From: Endozoicomonas montiporae CL-33
Lineage (GTDB): Bacteria > Pseudomonadota > Gammaproteobacteria > Pseudomonadales > Endozoicomonadaceae
Assembly: GCF_001583435.1 (NCBI RefSeq)
Contig: NZ_CP013251.1
Coordinates: 1,096,501-1,160,500, forward strand
Direction: 5' to 3'
DNA: 64,000 bases
Shown here: one piece after another, positions 12,001 through 17,915 of the stretch
Position numbering within the stretch: position 1 is the first letter of the stretch
Layout of the letters: every line of letters begins with the position of its first letter
Made by a program: the position numbers and the translations under genes
Notes under the pieces: generated by a model
What the model was told of the DNA's origin: nothing
The model's input: only the letters and a program-made list of their open reading frames with translations
The model's database searches: none

Positions 12001-14579
12001 GCGGTTATGCCGATGTGAAGGCTGCCTTTATCACGATGAGCGACAGCAGTCTGATGCGTTCTGGCGGCGATATGAAGCTGGATGCCTCGGGTTCCATGCT
12101 GTTGGGCACACTGGATGTGGGGGGTGATCTTGATATTGATATCGAATCCGGCTCCGAACTGGCGATTAACTCTGCCACTGTCGCCGGTGATGTGGATGTG
12201 CTGTCCAGTGGTGATCTGACCCTGTCTGGCTCGCTGGCAGCAGCCGGTGTCAACATTGAAACGGCAGGAAGCCTGACGTCGGGTGGTGCTCTTTATGCTT
12301 CAGCCGGTTCTATGTTCCTGAAAATGGGTGAAAGTCTCAGTGTTCAGGGGGATATCACTGCTTCTGGCAATATGCGCATTGAAGCGGTGGGCGGTGTTGA
12401 TATTGCACCTTTCCAACGGGTATCAGCCGGGGGGAATTTGTCGTTAACGGCGGATCAGCTTGAGATGACAGACAGTGCTCTGAGTTCGGGCGGATCTATG
12501 CAGTTGACGACGAGTGGCCTGATGAACCTGTCCGGGTTGACGGCGGGTGGTCACCTGAGCATTGCCAGTGGGTCTGGTCCGGTCTTGTTTAATGATCATG
12601 TTCAGGTGGGTGGTCATGCGGATGTGCGTACTGGTACTGAAGAAGAACCGGTTCCTCAGAGTGTTAACCTTGTGCCTGTTTCATCACCTGCCACTATTCA
12701 TCTGGCGGCCGGTAAGCGCATAGCGACGGGCGGTAATATGTTCTTTGAATCGGATCATGTTGTGCTGGGCAGTGCGAGTGGGTTGGCATCCGGAGGCAGT
12801 ACCCGTCTGATTTCAAACCGTCTGGATTTGCAGGGTAATAATTACCTGCATGCCGGAGCCAATCTATTGCTCAGTAATAAGGGTATGACTCTGCCATTAA
12901 GCACCAGCCTGAGAGCAGGTGGCGATTTGTCTTTGTTGACGAAAGGTGTTGTGCAGTTGGATGGTCAGGTTCAGAGAGCGGGCGGTTCTTTCATCGTCAA
13001 TACGGACGACGACCTTTATATTAATCAGGATATTGCGGCTGGCAGACACCTACAGCTGTCAACGCCTGAGAATGTTTATCTTGAGGCGGGCAGGCAGCTG
13101 ACCTCCGCTGAGAATCTGAGTATTGAATCTGACCGGTTGTATCTCGGTAGAAATACAACACTTGACTCAGGCGGTGATCTTTCCCTTATCAACCATTATT
13201 TGTCGTTGCCAGACAGTGTGAAGATACAATCGGGTGGTGATTTTGAATTAACCACCGATGGACGTGTTTACCTTAACGGCACGATTGGCGATGTGGGTGG
13301 TTCATTCCGGTTTAATGGTGATCAGTTGTACCTGTATCAGAGCATTAATGCGGGTGAGTCCATTGAATTGAATGCCAGCGACTTCATTTATCAGGGCTAT
13401 TACCGCAGCCTGAATGCCGGTGATGATATCATTATCAACACCGACCGGTATTACACCCGTTATGGCAACCAGTTAAACGCCGGAGCCAATCTTTCTGTTA
13501 CCAGCCAGGGTTATCTGAATTTTTATGATGTGAATGCCGGCAATGATTTCAGCGTTGTCAGTGATTACGGTGACGTCTATTTTCGTCGGTTTGTTACTGC
13601 TGGCGGAGACATGAGTATCTTGTCAGGAAGGAATATCTACTTGTCTCCGAGGATTAATATCACAGCAGGTTCTTTTGCAGTAGGTTATGACCATCAGGCG
13701 GGTGCCTATTATATGAACACCGGCTATGGCTCGTCCATTAGCACCACAGGCGATATGCGGGTCAACACCCGATACTCTCAGTCGTATAAAGCGCTCACTG
13801 TCGGTGGAAACTTTGTTGCTCATTCTGATTGGGGCAGTATCCGCTTTAACGAATCGGTGCAGGTGGATGGCAGTATGGCGCTTCAGGCAGGTAGAGATAT
13901 TGATTTATCTTTTGGAAGGGCCATTCGTGCCAGTTCATTCTCTGTCGGTTCTTCAGAACAGTTTGGGGCTGACCGGTTCAGAATGGGTCAGTACAGCACT
14001 ATTGAAACCGATGGGGCAACGCTGATACACACCCGGGGCTATCAGAGTATCGGGCATTTAACTTCTCATGCTTCGGGTCTGGCTTTTGAACTCAAGTCAG
14101 CAAAGAGCAATATCCGTGGGAATTATATCAGCCGATGGAATAATGCTTCTGTTCACTTGAAGGCCACCAACGAGGGGCAGGCGCTTCTGCAGGCGGCTAC
14201 CGGCATCGGGCATCCGTTGGTGGTGGATCTGCCGTGGTTATCTGCAGAGACAGAGAGAGGCAAGATATACATTGTGGCTCGTTCCGATCTTCATGCCAGC
14301 TTGCTGAAAACCAGTGGTGATGATATCTATATGACGACCATGGGTTCGTTGTCTATTGATGAACTGATCGGTAATCCGTGGCTAGTGATGGGGGATTTTC
14401 TGTTCGGGCGTAAAATGACGGTAGAAAAAGGCTCGATTAGAGCAAGAAATGGTATTGAGATTCAGGAGTTGATTAAGGAGGGCAGACACTGGTTTACTTT
14501 GTATGCACCGAAAATAGACATCAATGGACGTCAGGTTTCAAAGGGTAGGCGTGGCAGAGCGATTATTAACTCGATATAA
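3..14579 (+). CDS. Giant TpsA-type exoprotein/adhesin, 5' partial
   Basis: At least 4,858 residues in one open frame that continues off the left edge, so the signal peptide and TPS secretion domain are not in view. The visible protein is an almost uninterrupted series of short Gly/Asn/Asp/Ser-rich repeats (for example SGGDLSL, AGGDMSI, LDASGSM), typical of the right-handed beta-helix of filamentous haemagglutinin-like exoproteins. Residues about 3640-4120 (nt 10914-12360) form long 143-residue repeats. Residues about 1975-2060 are a charged heptad-rich stretch that looks like a coiled-coil hairpin. The protein is low in Cys and ends in KGRRGRAIINSI with no sorting signal. The next gene encodes a TpsB transporter, the classic two-partner arrangement, so secretion to the cell surface or medium and a role in adhesion are likely. 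Receptor unknown. No VENN-type toxin boundary or immunity gene is seen, so contact-dependent inhibition is unlikely. Confidence 0.88.
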   Translation: MGVGGGTLYAGGKQGAGLAITFAEINDPSAIIGDANPDGNNTLSTAYDEDVYDGAATEAIIDFSGSNRSYLNDFDRVDVSARSLSQIGIGAAGIGYNNNQEDSLGFQGSFAIGSIGADTKALIKGTNITGAGVVNANASGDKDGSLDSILSGLGSSKLNKDYDFSGAEAIDNTNVHTNENGSGSTYSYSSEGKRIIAVAGAVQMGKKNLGISYAHADVKSETKARLVDVNINKNDAAADVSVNARDDSLLYTVAIGVGVGTGGFSGVGSVAVNRLNNQVLAEIGNWNGSDKGTINASNVSVVAQNDMDLINVAGSVAVGSGQGGALAGGLAVALNLVGTDEHSTKARVSNTSLKVDENLTVRALSGTSNDHNLLVGNAIAIGANLSQSGIGFAGAISTNNIDQSVEAGIKDIATNRSSDAASDSGGDVIVQGQDYSDSVATAWMGAGSGNGSAGGVAIATNRVDSDVTAEILGNNGNPGSTTLKAKNVVVDAYRRNWLLTIDAGVAASKQVSLAGSVGTGIIDGDVTARIAKDARIEAWNNVLVNADALSVNLVGSGAVGIGLDAGAGAVAISTAMEYGKTEAYIDDAVVIAKGKGATMRVDTGDLEGYGDLPDLSTAGDDSNPDAVSMNDLTSGFDLLSVERTKDSVNGLVVNATSRTKQRAITVGGAGGKTVAINANVATNGTYNATKAYINEATINDGVSNEDGADVYVRANAHEAGLAVSAGIAVSGGGEAAGAGVGGFATNAQKRSSEATVVNSTLNADKLTIDANSSKLAQAVSAGVAAGLGATGGLGGAASVVITEQLGHTRAWLRGGTTNADEVVVVSDRRQETNVAAGAAGIGTTVGVGIGLAVNIVGGDSLAIIGNDLDDSGDTRTMAVNADTIKVDADRVSSANSYVFGAGLSGSFGVAAMVNTTEFRGETRAGIHGYLKSNNLTTDLRGSDGSSAATNVTVNAQSIQDADHWAAGIGAGASVGVGAVANVVLGRSQVYSEVVGSDIKADTLDLDATARRTSRLISVAGGASTNAAAAVSIGVALYGQGDTTAEDGTNAEDEFDPSRNEANTVLATDTASYNRHLSDEELATLSADSGVTIERSGIPSASTTTESGQSLKLSGESVTAARISGGDIDVDTLNVNSRTLQHSYQGLGAAQVSTVGIAGVIGISRSYEMNIATVDSNIKADDVVIGASLENVSDDDAALEMKSFIVGLGGTSVVVNYNDARSENRVVAGINSVEGNDTGDLVVSAHDSTEIRLGDVDSGKPSSATDGNLNLNIGAGAIGVSIGYAEKDSDIDAWIGETGKLIDGFNSISLNAVNSGMVKSTNFALAGGLLAGVQGVVTDARDDSDVKAIVYGTIDTGSDTSVVNISAQSTPELYSSAYGVTVAAGGSMGGSFAYAITNTKAEAEVADGTVFNGSGHVVVRSETGSGADGYETAYSAAFAASGGLFLGVAGSEARSTNKAQSVARVGDGVYLPYSDFSVYSRHTGVQIADADGYFVGWVAGGYQTGVAQSFSSSRVEFGKNPIAALERPGDLILDASSYNQNQSFTTAGGGGYYSGSAAESVMDAGDHSNGHYSAAVLVDDWSGNYRVVPVDAGGVYISAASETEFFAGTDSTTVSVVGGSGATSLVEVDTNAQVELGENVSFSAMQLDIDAINGASQIQNPYFNGFTSSIHGVGGGALNGSAGLSYQNLKNLTAEVVVGKNAVLKISDLAWLDDTYDHKITLDAFTDFFVYDESKLEIGGALQGAGAESDVDVKVRNKISLGEGVELYNPVGEIGIGTYSRGSAVSQANVTVYAAAGVVGGVSTVDLDILNQVSVGKNVEINGYGNVGIYSGRSSSYFQENQLTGNALANVYNWTAIPIPAGNKAKSNITLNNNVVFADGFDIGSDSHVFIEANEGLLSSSHRGVEKNPYLELFSSETKFGSSDTITSNVLTFNGSGSVVAGQYAYQWVEIETNGTISKQLYRYGTAARMDDKYSSRAELQAYIKELEDRVTLLESWDGSSTVIGGITVSDGDGEDGEDTSSSSGSASETVVDGGSNPYLAEIEELKSEIVLLSAIVNDLSANPNYAIRVADVQATAGNINLVADTITLAGSNKPTFTAKGDAYVKVDNKTDEHLLLENLSITNQTGGNVFVTGGASLGSSHIFEQSGSDYTSTTGIVISHAPTGANYLDSDVIINGDLSNLLSSVTIDVAEGDLIQQAVIEANAINLNVENGSLLLNSNKPQTYGRDPKALVNYTAGWKPSAEGFVQLYINDKYSTAINATGINDFNNWFTGRAIRHTDDQKSYYQGSGYGYDEMNIYFNWGFSDSQEYSDNGAIVFEMRSNSSGRGGKYWKFKPVWNKQSDLTQSATYAQVKSALGGTGTSIIGEKVVINAERLDINGKIIVGTDNAWSVDVGSGFDNKIAQYISDAGLSAGDVVNIRPGETKTLWVRNSFGLLERKFYTFDVSSNGGSSGIGLTYDVASGKLVADDIPVSGGGYVAIRARISSTGQDGNITVKDGLGQIDINNDSNKQLVLGTVSAGDDATGVIRITDLNKRKNGSYYSEWFVHSPGNKIRQYETNAWAVSYDESNYIKSLGGTGTTSTMTYNPLAGQLFYIREGATVRRSIDPPGDSSEPYDGKDIDGYFAKYPGTVGNWYYETDWNTETSYYTNCSVKAEACSGGTASNYLTQVYDYGGANLWRVKWGLSYDKYYGSNMTNVDPSVRVAYRMWMDAHTYVKADNPITFQFTGSAQGSIDLTSKSTIQLTGNVYNPRGTTNISTLRNLVTSNSTAITSDVTTITAMGSIGRKDNALSIVTDELGLNSTHGSLYFNVTGTDGDVELQHLKAKYDIIGVFDKGIVAKNSSTLVQSDQLDLTSSTGSIGKVGTVGNTSTYQYINISTTGAVKLNAATDIAVNQNSGDMELHSANASEDIVIRLGNGRITNGIGRLDKTDEELAYDASVWDSLNLLSDEAGAVTVSSYENQFSHKYHTYWMLKQRLSDNSDANFTIDPAFIEALKLRYSINDEAELTSAVKSDYQGLTQWFADQIAVADVYENPEEAIGKEQKGILYGYDYGDLLTGGYDQNYKLTLAKESGWYSDMVEGARWKQSQLDISISSTALNGDASSQITNRDANVKASNVHLMANGGSIGENLNDLVFSIKRDGTGSISDAQKAALLAAGAGDISTTVTNDAVTFNVKQVDPIKVDAPGELYASATNEIYIESTSGLTIGKLESASKDIRLIVDGAISAKAGLTHIKARDLFIANTQGDIGSQSSAVKLNLSGTLRQAGASSDMYLQGGGDELYIGAVSAGGLLSIHNSNDLLAYNDDSFLSAEFFNLDVNSHDLGSSARTLNLIMSGVGTFRADAGNAWLNIKDSSLFTLGQVDVDNRLSLNASGALALQGNMKVADLILDANGDLTSGAYAMTVGNDADIEAANIDLSGMNVNVGSANMYARSGTLALGNVTANKGQLTLLANGQLTLNGDVVTKADKLVADANRIVMDGLASVTSSSDLVMSATDSMNLFNLMAKNGAIDLVATNGFDESLGAIEAHGLDARKIDIDTQTDLTLTGSIVASTENVQLTSGGDMLLNADITSDKGSIIVHGQKTLSAGRRLKAGKDVVLETVGSQALGTLKVGRNLDIDLAGGSALSIEAATVGGVVDILSSGDLNLSGSMAASDVLIETAGELVSGGSIYSSAGSMTLNVGKGLNVQGDIGAFRHIDIVAKKGVAMAAGRNMTAGGAMDIDAAFIKMSDSSLMRSGGDMKLDASGSMRLGALNVGRDLDIDIASGSELFIKSATVKRNVDVLSSGDLTLSGSLAAAGVNIETAGSLTSGGALSASAGSMNLLTGNTLKVRGDISASEHLDIVAKGGLTMAAGRNMTAGGSMDINAAFVKMSDSSLMRSGGDMKLDASGSMLLGTLDVGGDLDIDIESGSELAINSATVVGDVDVLSSGDLTLSGSLAAAGVNIETAGSLTSGGALSASAGSMNLLTGNILDVQGDISASEHLDIVARGGLTMSAGRNMTAGGYADVKAAFITMSDSSLMRSGGDMKLDASGSMLLGTLDVGGDLDIDIESGSELAINSATVAGDVDVLSSGDLTLSGSLAAAGVNIETAGSLTSGGALYASAGSMFLKMGESLSVQGDITASGNMRIEAVGGVDIAPFQRVSAGGNLSLTADQLEMTDSALSSGGSMQLTTSGLMNLSGLTAGGHLSIASGSGPVLFNDHVQVGGHADVRTGTEEEPVPQSVNLVPVSSPATIHLAAGKRIATGGNMFFESDHVVLGSASGLASGGSTRLISNRLDLQGNNYLHAGANLLLSNKGMTLPLSTSLRAGGDLSLLTKGVVQLDGQVQRAGGSFIVNTDDDLYINQDIAAGRHLQLSTPENVYLEAGRQLTSAENLSIESDRLYLGRNTTLDSGGDLSLINHYLSLPDSVKIQSGGDFELTTDGRVYLNGTIGDVGGSFRFNGDQLYLYQSINAGESIELNASDFIYQGYYRSLNAGDDIIINTDRYYTRYGNQLNAGANLSVTSQGYLNFYDVNAGNDFSVVSDYGDVYFRRFVTAGGDMSILSGRNIYLSPRINITAGSFAVGYDHQAGAYYMNTGYGSSISTTGDMRVNTRYSQSYKALTVGGNFVAHSDWGSIRFNESVQVDGSMALQAGRDIDLSFGRAIRASSFSVGSSEQFGADRFRMGQYSTIETDGATLIHTRGYQSIGHLTSHASGLAFELKSAKSNIRGNYISRWNNASVHLKATNEGQALLQAATGIGHPLVVDLPWLSAETERGKIYIVARSDLHASLLKTSGDDIYMTTMGSLSIDELIGNPWLVMGDFLFGRKMTVEKGSIRARNGIEIQELIKEGRHWFTLYAPKIDINGRQVSKGRRGRAIINSI
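10914..12360 (+). repeat. 429-bp tandem repeats inside tpsA
   Basis: The phrase encoding SSGDLTLSGSLAAAG recurs at nt 10914 (diverged), 11343, 11772 and 12201, exactly 429 bp (143 codons) apart. Copies two to four are nearly identical in long stretches, including the segment encoding ETAGSLTSGGAL. The first copy is clearly older and the last is incomplete. The spacing keeps the reading frame, so unequal recombination could add or remove whole 143-residue blocks of beta-helix. Confidence 0.93.
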
Positions 14580-14606
14580 AGGAAGGCGCAGGCCAGTTCA
14601 TCCCAT

Positions 14607-14671
14607 CGTCATCTTCGCGAAGGCAGAGATCTACTGTTCGTGGTGGATTCCCACCTTCGTGGGAATGACGG
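14607..14671. repeat. REP-like inverted repeat between tpsA and tpsB
   Basis: An imperfect palindrome starting CGTCATCTTCGCGAAGG and ending CCTTCGTGGGAATGACG lies just after the tpsA stop. Similar CGTCATTCCCGCGAAGG-type repeats are widespread intergenic elements in gammaproteobacteria. It could fold in the tpsA-tpsB message and reduce read-through into, or stabilise, either part. Confidence 0.7.
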
Positions 14672-14745
14672 TAAGCCGGTATATTCTAAGGAAGTAAAGC
14701 CTTTTCTAAAGGCGAAAAGGCGTTGCAGGACAGGGGTCAACGTTC

Positions 14746-16425
14746 TTGTATAATAATAAAAATAATCTTAAAAAAAGCCTGCGATACAGGCTTTTACCTT
14801 CTTCACAGCATAAAGCACTGGTGATAACCGTTATTGTCGGTGCTTCTTCATACAGTCTGGCGGCACAGCCGCCGTTGCCTGATCCGGCGGGTGTGATTGG
14901 CAGAGAGATAGAAACCCAGCAGCGTCGATTGACCGACTCCATACCGGATAAAAAAGTACCAGCGGTTAAAAAAGACACAGAAAGTCCGGAATCGGATACA
15001 AGCCAGATATCCAGTTATTCTGTAGTGGTGTTGCAGGGGGTACGGTTTAACGCTTCAAGACATCTGTCTCAGGGTGAATTGGAAGGCGTCGTTAAACCCT
15101 GGTTGGCTAAACCGGTCAGCTATCAGGATCTTCAAACCATTCTTAATGGCATAAAGCAACTCTATCGTAATAAGGGCATTTATACGGCAACGGCTGTTTT
15201 TCCGGAGCAGAGTATTGAAGACGGTGTTGTCAGTGTCAGGCTGGTTGAAGGCCGTTTTGGTGAGCTGGTGCTGGCTGGTGATCCCGTGGCTGAGTATGAC
15301 GCAGACTATTTCCAGCACTGGATTAATACGGACTGGCAGGAAAAGTCTATTGATGTGACGGCTTTGGAGCGTGATATTCAGTTTTACAATCGTGTGCATG
15401 ACCAGCGTCTTCAGGCTGAACTCAAAGCCGGACAGTCGTTTGGGCTGACGGATGTGGTGATCAGAGTTCCTGAATCCGAGCAAGGGTTGACGATGTATTT
15501 TGATAATTATGGCTCTAAAGATGCCGGTGCGGAGCAGTTCAGTCTGTTGTATCAGCGTGAGTCTGTTTTTGATCCGGCCGACAAGCTATTGGCCTATGGT
15601 GTTGTTTCCAATGGGTTGAGGTCTTTAAGTGGCAGTTACTTCCGAATTGTTGGCTACGATGGTTGGAGACTGGGTGCAACGTTTCAGTATACCGATATGA
15701 GTCTTCAGAGCTACGATGTCAATGTCGTGGGTGATAGCCTGAGATTGTCGTTGGATGCTCGTTATCTTGTCTGGTTCAATGACGATCAGTGGTTAAACCT
15801 GCTGTTGTCCGGAAGTCGTCTTGAATCTGAAAATTCGATTGCCGGAGAGCCACTGTCGGACTACCGCAATGACCGGTTTCAGTTTGGAGTGGAATATAAC
15901 TATGTCGGTCATGACTGGCGGATTAATGCACGTTTACTGAATAGCCGGGTTAATAGCGTATCAAAAATAAACAACGACAATCGTTATATTAATTTGTCGA
16001 GCCCTGAATTGTCTGTTGTTTACAACTTTAATAAGCCTTTTTATGTGATGTCTTCCTTGCAGGGGCAGTGGTCTGGAGATAAAAACTTGCCCGCTTCCCT
16101 GGGCTTTACGCTGGGTGGTATCTATAGCATCAGAGGCTATCGAAGCAATGCGGTTTCTGGCGACAACGGTTGGAAAAATCAGACAGAGCTTCACTATTAT
16201 GGTTTCAGTTTGAAACAGTCACCTGTTGACTCATTTATTTTTTTTGATTACGGCGAAATTTATGCGCCTGATCGAAAAGAACAAATCACATCGACAGGAA
16301 TTGGTTTAAAATTCGCAATGCCAATGGGAAGTATGGAAATCACTGCAGCGCAACGTTTGAATGCTATTTCTTCTTCTGAACGGGGTGGAGAAGTTTATGC
16401 CCGATTTATCCTGAAGTTTAATTAA
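14746..16425 (+). CDS. TpsB two-partner secretion transporter (ShlB/FhaC/HecB family)
   Basis: 559 residues, the usual size for FhaC-like Omp85-superfamily pores that export a TpsA partner. A signal peptide ends near SYSLAAQP (about residue 39). A POTRA segment follows at about residues 90-170 (starting VVLQGVRF, ending VRLVEGRFGEL), then a 16-strand-type barrel. The IRGY sequence at about residue 468 corresponds to the family VRGY motif of loop L6, and FFDYGEIY near residue 500 to the conserved F-x-D-x-G barrel strand. The start is a TTG at 14746 with a GGGG purine run 9 nt upstream; no in-frame ATG precedes the signal peptide, so the start is only moderately certain. It directly follows the giant exoprotein gene and is presumably its dedicated exporter. 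Confidence 0.93.
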   Translation: MYNNKNNLKKSLRYRLLPSSQHKALVITVIVGASSYSLAAQPPLPDPAGVIGREIETQQRRLTDSIPDKKVPAVKKDTESPESDTSQISSYSVVVLQGVRFNASRHLSQGELEGVVKPWLAKPVSYQDLQTILNGIKQLYRNKGIYTATAVFPEQSIEDGVVSVRLVEGRFGELVLAGDPVAEYDADYFQHWINTDWQEKSIDVTALERDIQFYNRVHDQRLQAELKAGQSFGLTDVVIRVPESEQGLTMYFDNYGSKDAGAEQFSLLYQRESVFDPADKLLAYGVVSNGLRSLSGSYFRIVGYDGWRLGATFQYTDMSLQSYDVNVVGDSLRLSLDARYLVWFNDDQWLNLLLSGSRLESENSIAGEPLSDYRNDRFQFGVEYNYVGHDWRINARLLNSRVNSVSKINNDNRYINLSSPELSVVYNFNKPFYVMSSLQGQWSGDKNLPASLGFTLGGIYSIRGYRSNAVSGDNGWKNQTELHYYGFSLKQSPVDSFIFFDYGEIYAPDRKEQITSTGIGLKFAMPMGSMEITAAQRLNAISSSERGGEVYARFILKFN

Positions 16426-16496
16426 ACGTGCATGAGTCTGCTCAGGGTGTGCACCATGGCTTGACTGCATACCCTGAATCAGACGGACAGACTGAC

Positions 16497-16697
16497 TTAG
16501 TCGTGATCTTTCAGAATACGCAGACAAACTTTACGGCAGGCGTCAGAGCGAGTTGAAGAAGGTAGAACAACGCCGTGTTTTCTAAGCTCTTTATCGAGTA
16601 TTGGCCATTCCTCTAAGGTGCCGCTGATGTAGCCCAGTGCCGCCTGGCGAATGGGCTGGGAGACAGAATCATAAGTCGTGTTGTGGCTGGACGTCAT
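16497..16697 (-). CDS. Small conserved-looking hypothetical protein
   Basis: 66 residues, no signal peptide or membrane segment, with two Cys near the C-terminus (DACRKVCLRIL). The minus-strand ATG is preceded by AGGGA at good spacing, which supports it as a real gene. It is convergent with tpsB. The IS1 element begins 24 bp upstream of its start codon, so its native promoter was probably displaced. Function not recognised. Confidence 0.5.
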   Translation of the reverse strand: MTSSHNTTYDSVSQPIRQAALGYISGTLEEWPILDKELRKHGVVLPSSTRSDACRKVCLRILKDHD

Positions 16698-16800
16698 TTT
16701 TTTTGCTTCCCTAATCGTTTCGGTAGTGGCACAGTTCTGTGATTCTAGCCCTGTCTGCTAAAATACGACATTCGGCAACTTTGAAAAATGCGGTTTAAAA

Positions 16801-17082
16801 ATGTGCCTTACGCAAGTCCTCTGTACAACATGTGGCAGTAACCAAGTTCGGCCTTTCGGATACAGCACTCATGATGTTCCACGATACTATTGCTGTAATG
16901 ACAAATGTGAAATCAAAACCTTCATGCTTGAATATCGCTACAAGGCCTGTGAGCCTGGCGTTAAAGAAAAAATCATCGATATGGCAATAAATGGCAGCGG
17001 AATCAGGGATACAAGTAAAGTACTCGGAATAAGCAAGACAACAGTAATAAAGACTCTAAAAAAAAAGAAAGCGGTCTGGTAA
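16801..17082 (+). CDS. insA: IS1-family InsA protein
   Basis: 93 residues. The N-terminus has a zinc-finger-like Cys pattern (CTTCGSNQV then YCCNDKC), followed by a helix-turn-helix at about residues 60-88 (SGIRDTSKVLGISKTTVIK). This is the standard InsA layout: it binds the IS ends and represses transposition when made alone. The frame ends just after an A9 tract at 17058-17066, where ribosomes can slip back one base into insB. Confidence 0.92.
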   Translation: MCLTQVLCTTCGSNQVRPFGYSTHDVPRYYCCNDKCEIKTFMLEYRYKACEPGVKEKIIDMAINGSGIRDTSKVLGISKTTVIKTLKKKKAVW

Positions 17083-17558
17083 AGGTCAACCCAAATATTC
17101 AAACTATTGATCTCAAGTCAGATGCAATTATTCATGTAGGGCTTGTCTGCCAAGAGGCTGAGCTAGATGAGCAGTGGTCGTATGTTCATGATAAATCGAA
17201 CCAACGCTGGCTTTGGTATGCTGTTGATCACGCTACAAATACCGTGCTTGCTTATGTTTTCGGAAAACGGAAAGATGAAGTTTTTAAAGAACTCAAAACA
17301 CTTCTGAAGCCATTTGGTATTAATAAATTTTACACCGATGATTGGGGAGCCTATGAGCGACACCTTGATGAAAACATGCATATTATTGGTAAAGCAAACA
17401 CTCAGAAGATAGAGCGTAAAAACCTTAATTTTCGGACTTGGATTAAACGGTTGGCCAGAAAGACAATTTGTTTTTCAAAGCTCGAAAAGATGCACGATAT
17501 TGTTATTGGATTATTGATTAATAAAGTTGAGTTTGGGGTCAATATTCACGCGATATAA
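16801..17558 (+). CDS. insB: IS1 transposase InsAB' via -1 frameshift
   Basis: The frame one base behind insA is open from before the A9 tract (17058-17066) to the stop at 17558. It reads GLVKVNPNIQTIDLK, then AELDEQWSYV, YTDDWGAY and KIERKNLNFRTW. These supply acidic residues placed as in the IS1 DDE-type catalytic domain. A -1 slip on the A-rich stretch would fuse the InsA DNA-binding part to this domain, the known expression mode of IS1 transposase. No internal stop or deletion is seen, so the fusion looks functional. Confidence 0.88.
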
Positions 17559-17584
17559 CAGTTCTGGCCCACTACCATCGTTTC

Positions 17585-17915
17585 ATTAATACCCCCAATA
17601 GCATCGAAGTTGCTTTGGAAATTATTATTCATGAAAGCAGTTCATCTTATAGCTGATGTTGTTGCTTCATGGTTTTTGTTGTGTTCTACGACACATTAAT
17701 GTAAGCAAGTTACATGCCTGTTACAGTGAATAGGATAAGAGTAAATACCTAGCCGGTGTCAGATGTTGACACAGGTTAATTTGGAACCGGTTACATTGGT
17801 AGAATAGAGACAGAAGAATTTTCTCGGCTTCCAGTGAGTTCTGACGCTCACTTCATTCAATGGTATGATGGCGCGATATACGACAAAAAACAAATAAAAA
17901 TATTCGGAATGTCCC
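17585..17915. other. Intergenic stretch, no gene seen
   Basis: About 330 bp between the IS1 target duplication and the efflux gene. It probably contains the original upstream region of the small minus-strand gene. Two small palindromes are visible: TGTAAGCAAGTTACA at 17700-17714 and GTGTCAGATGTTGACAC at 17756-17772. Either could be an operator, but nothing links them to a named regulator. Confidence 0.4.

Larger units (their letters stand above)
16722..17576 (+). mobile_element. Complete IS1-family insertion sequence
   Basis: 855 bp bounded by imperfect terminal inverted repeats: left GGTAGTGGCACAGTTCTG, right (reverse complement) GGTAGTGGGCCAGAACTG. About 17 of the first 22 positions match. 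The flanks carry a direct repeat ATCGTTTC at 16714-16721 and 17577-17584, an 8-bp target duplication of the size expected for IS1. Both transposase frames are open and a poly-A slip site is present, so it looks recently inserted and possibly active. Confidence 0.93.

Noticed and set aside
10914..12360. CRISPR-like regular repeats
   Set aside because: Units are 429 bp, contiguous and coding; there are no short repeats with unique spacers and no cas genes.
14000..14760. Contact-dependent inhibition toxin/immunity region at the end of tpsA
   Set aside because: No VENN-type boundary, toxin domain or small immunity gene; tpsB follows tpsA directly.
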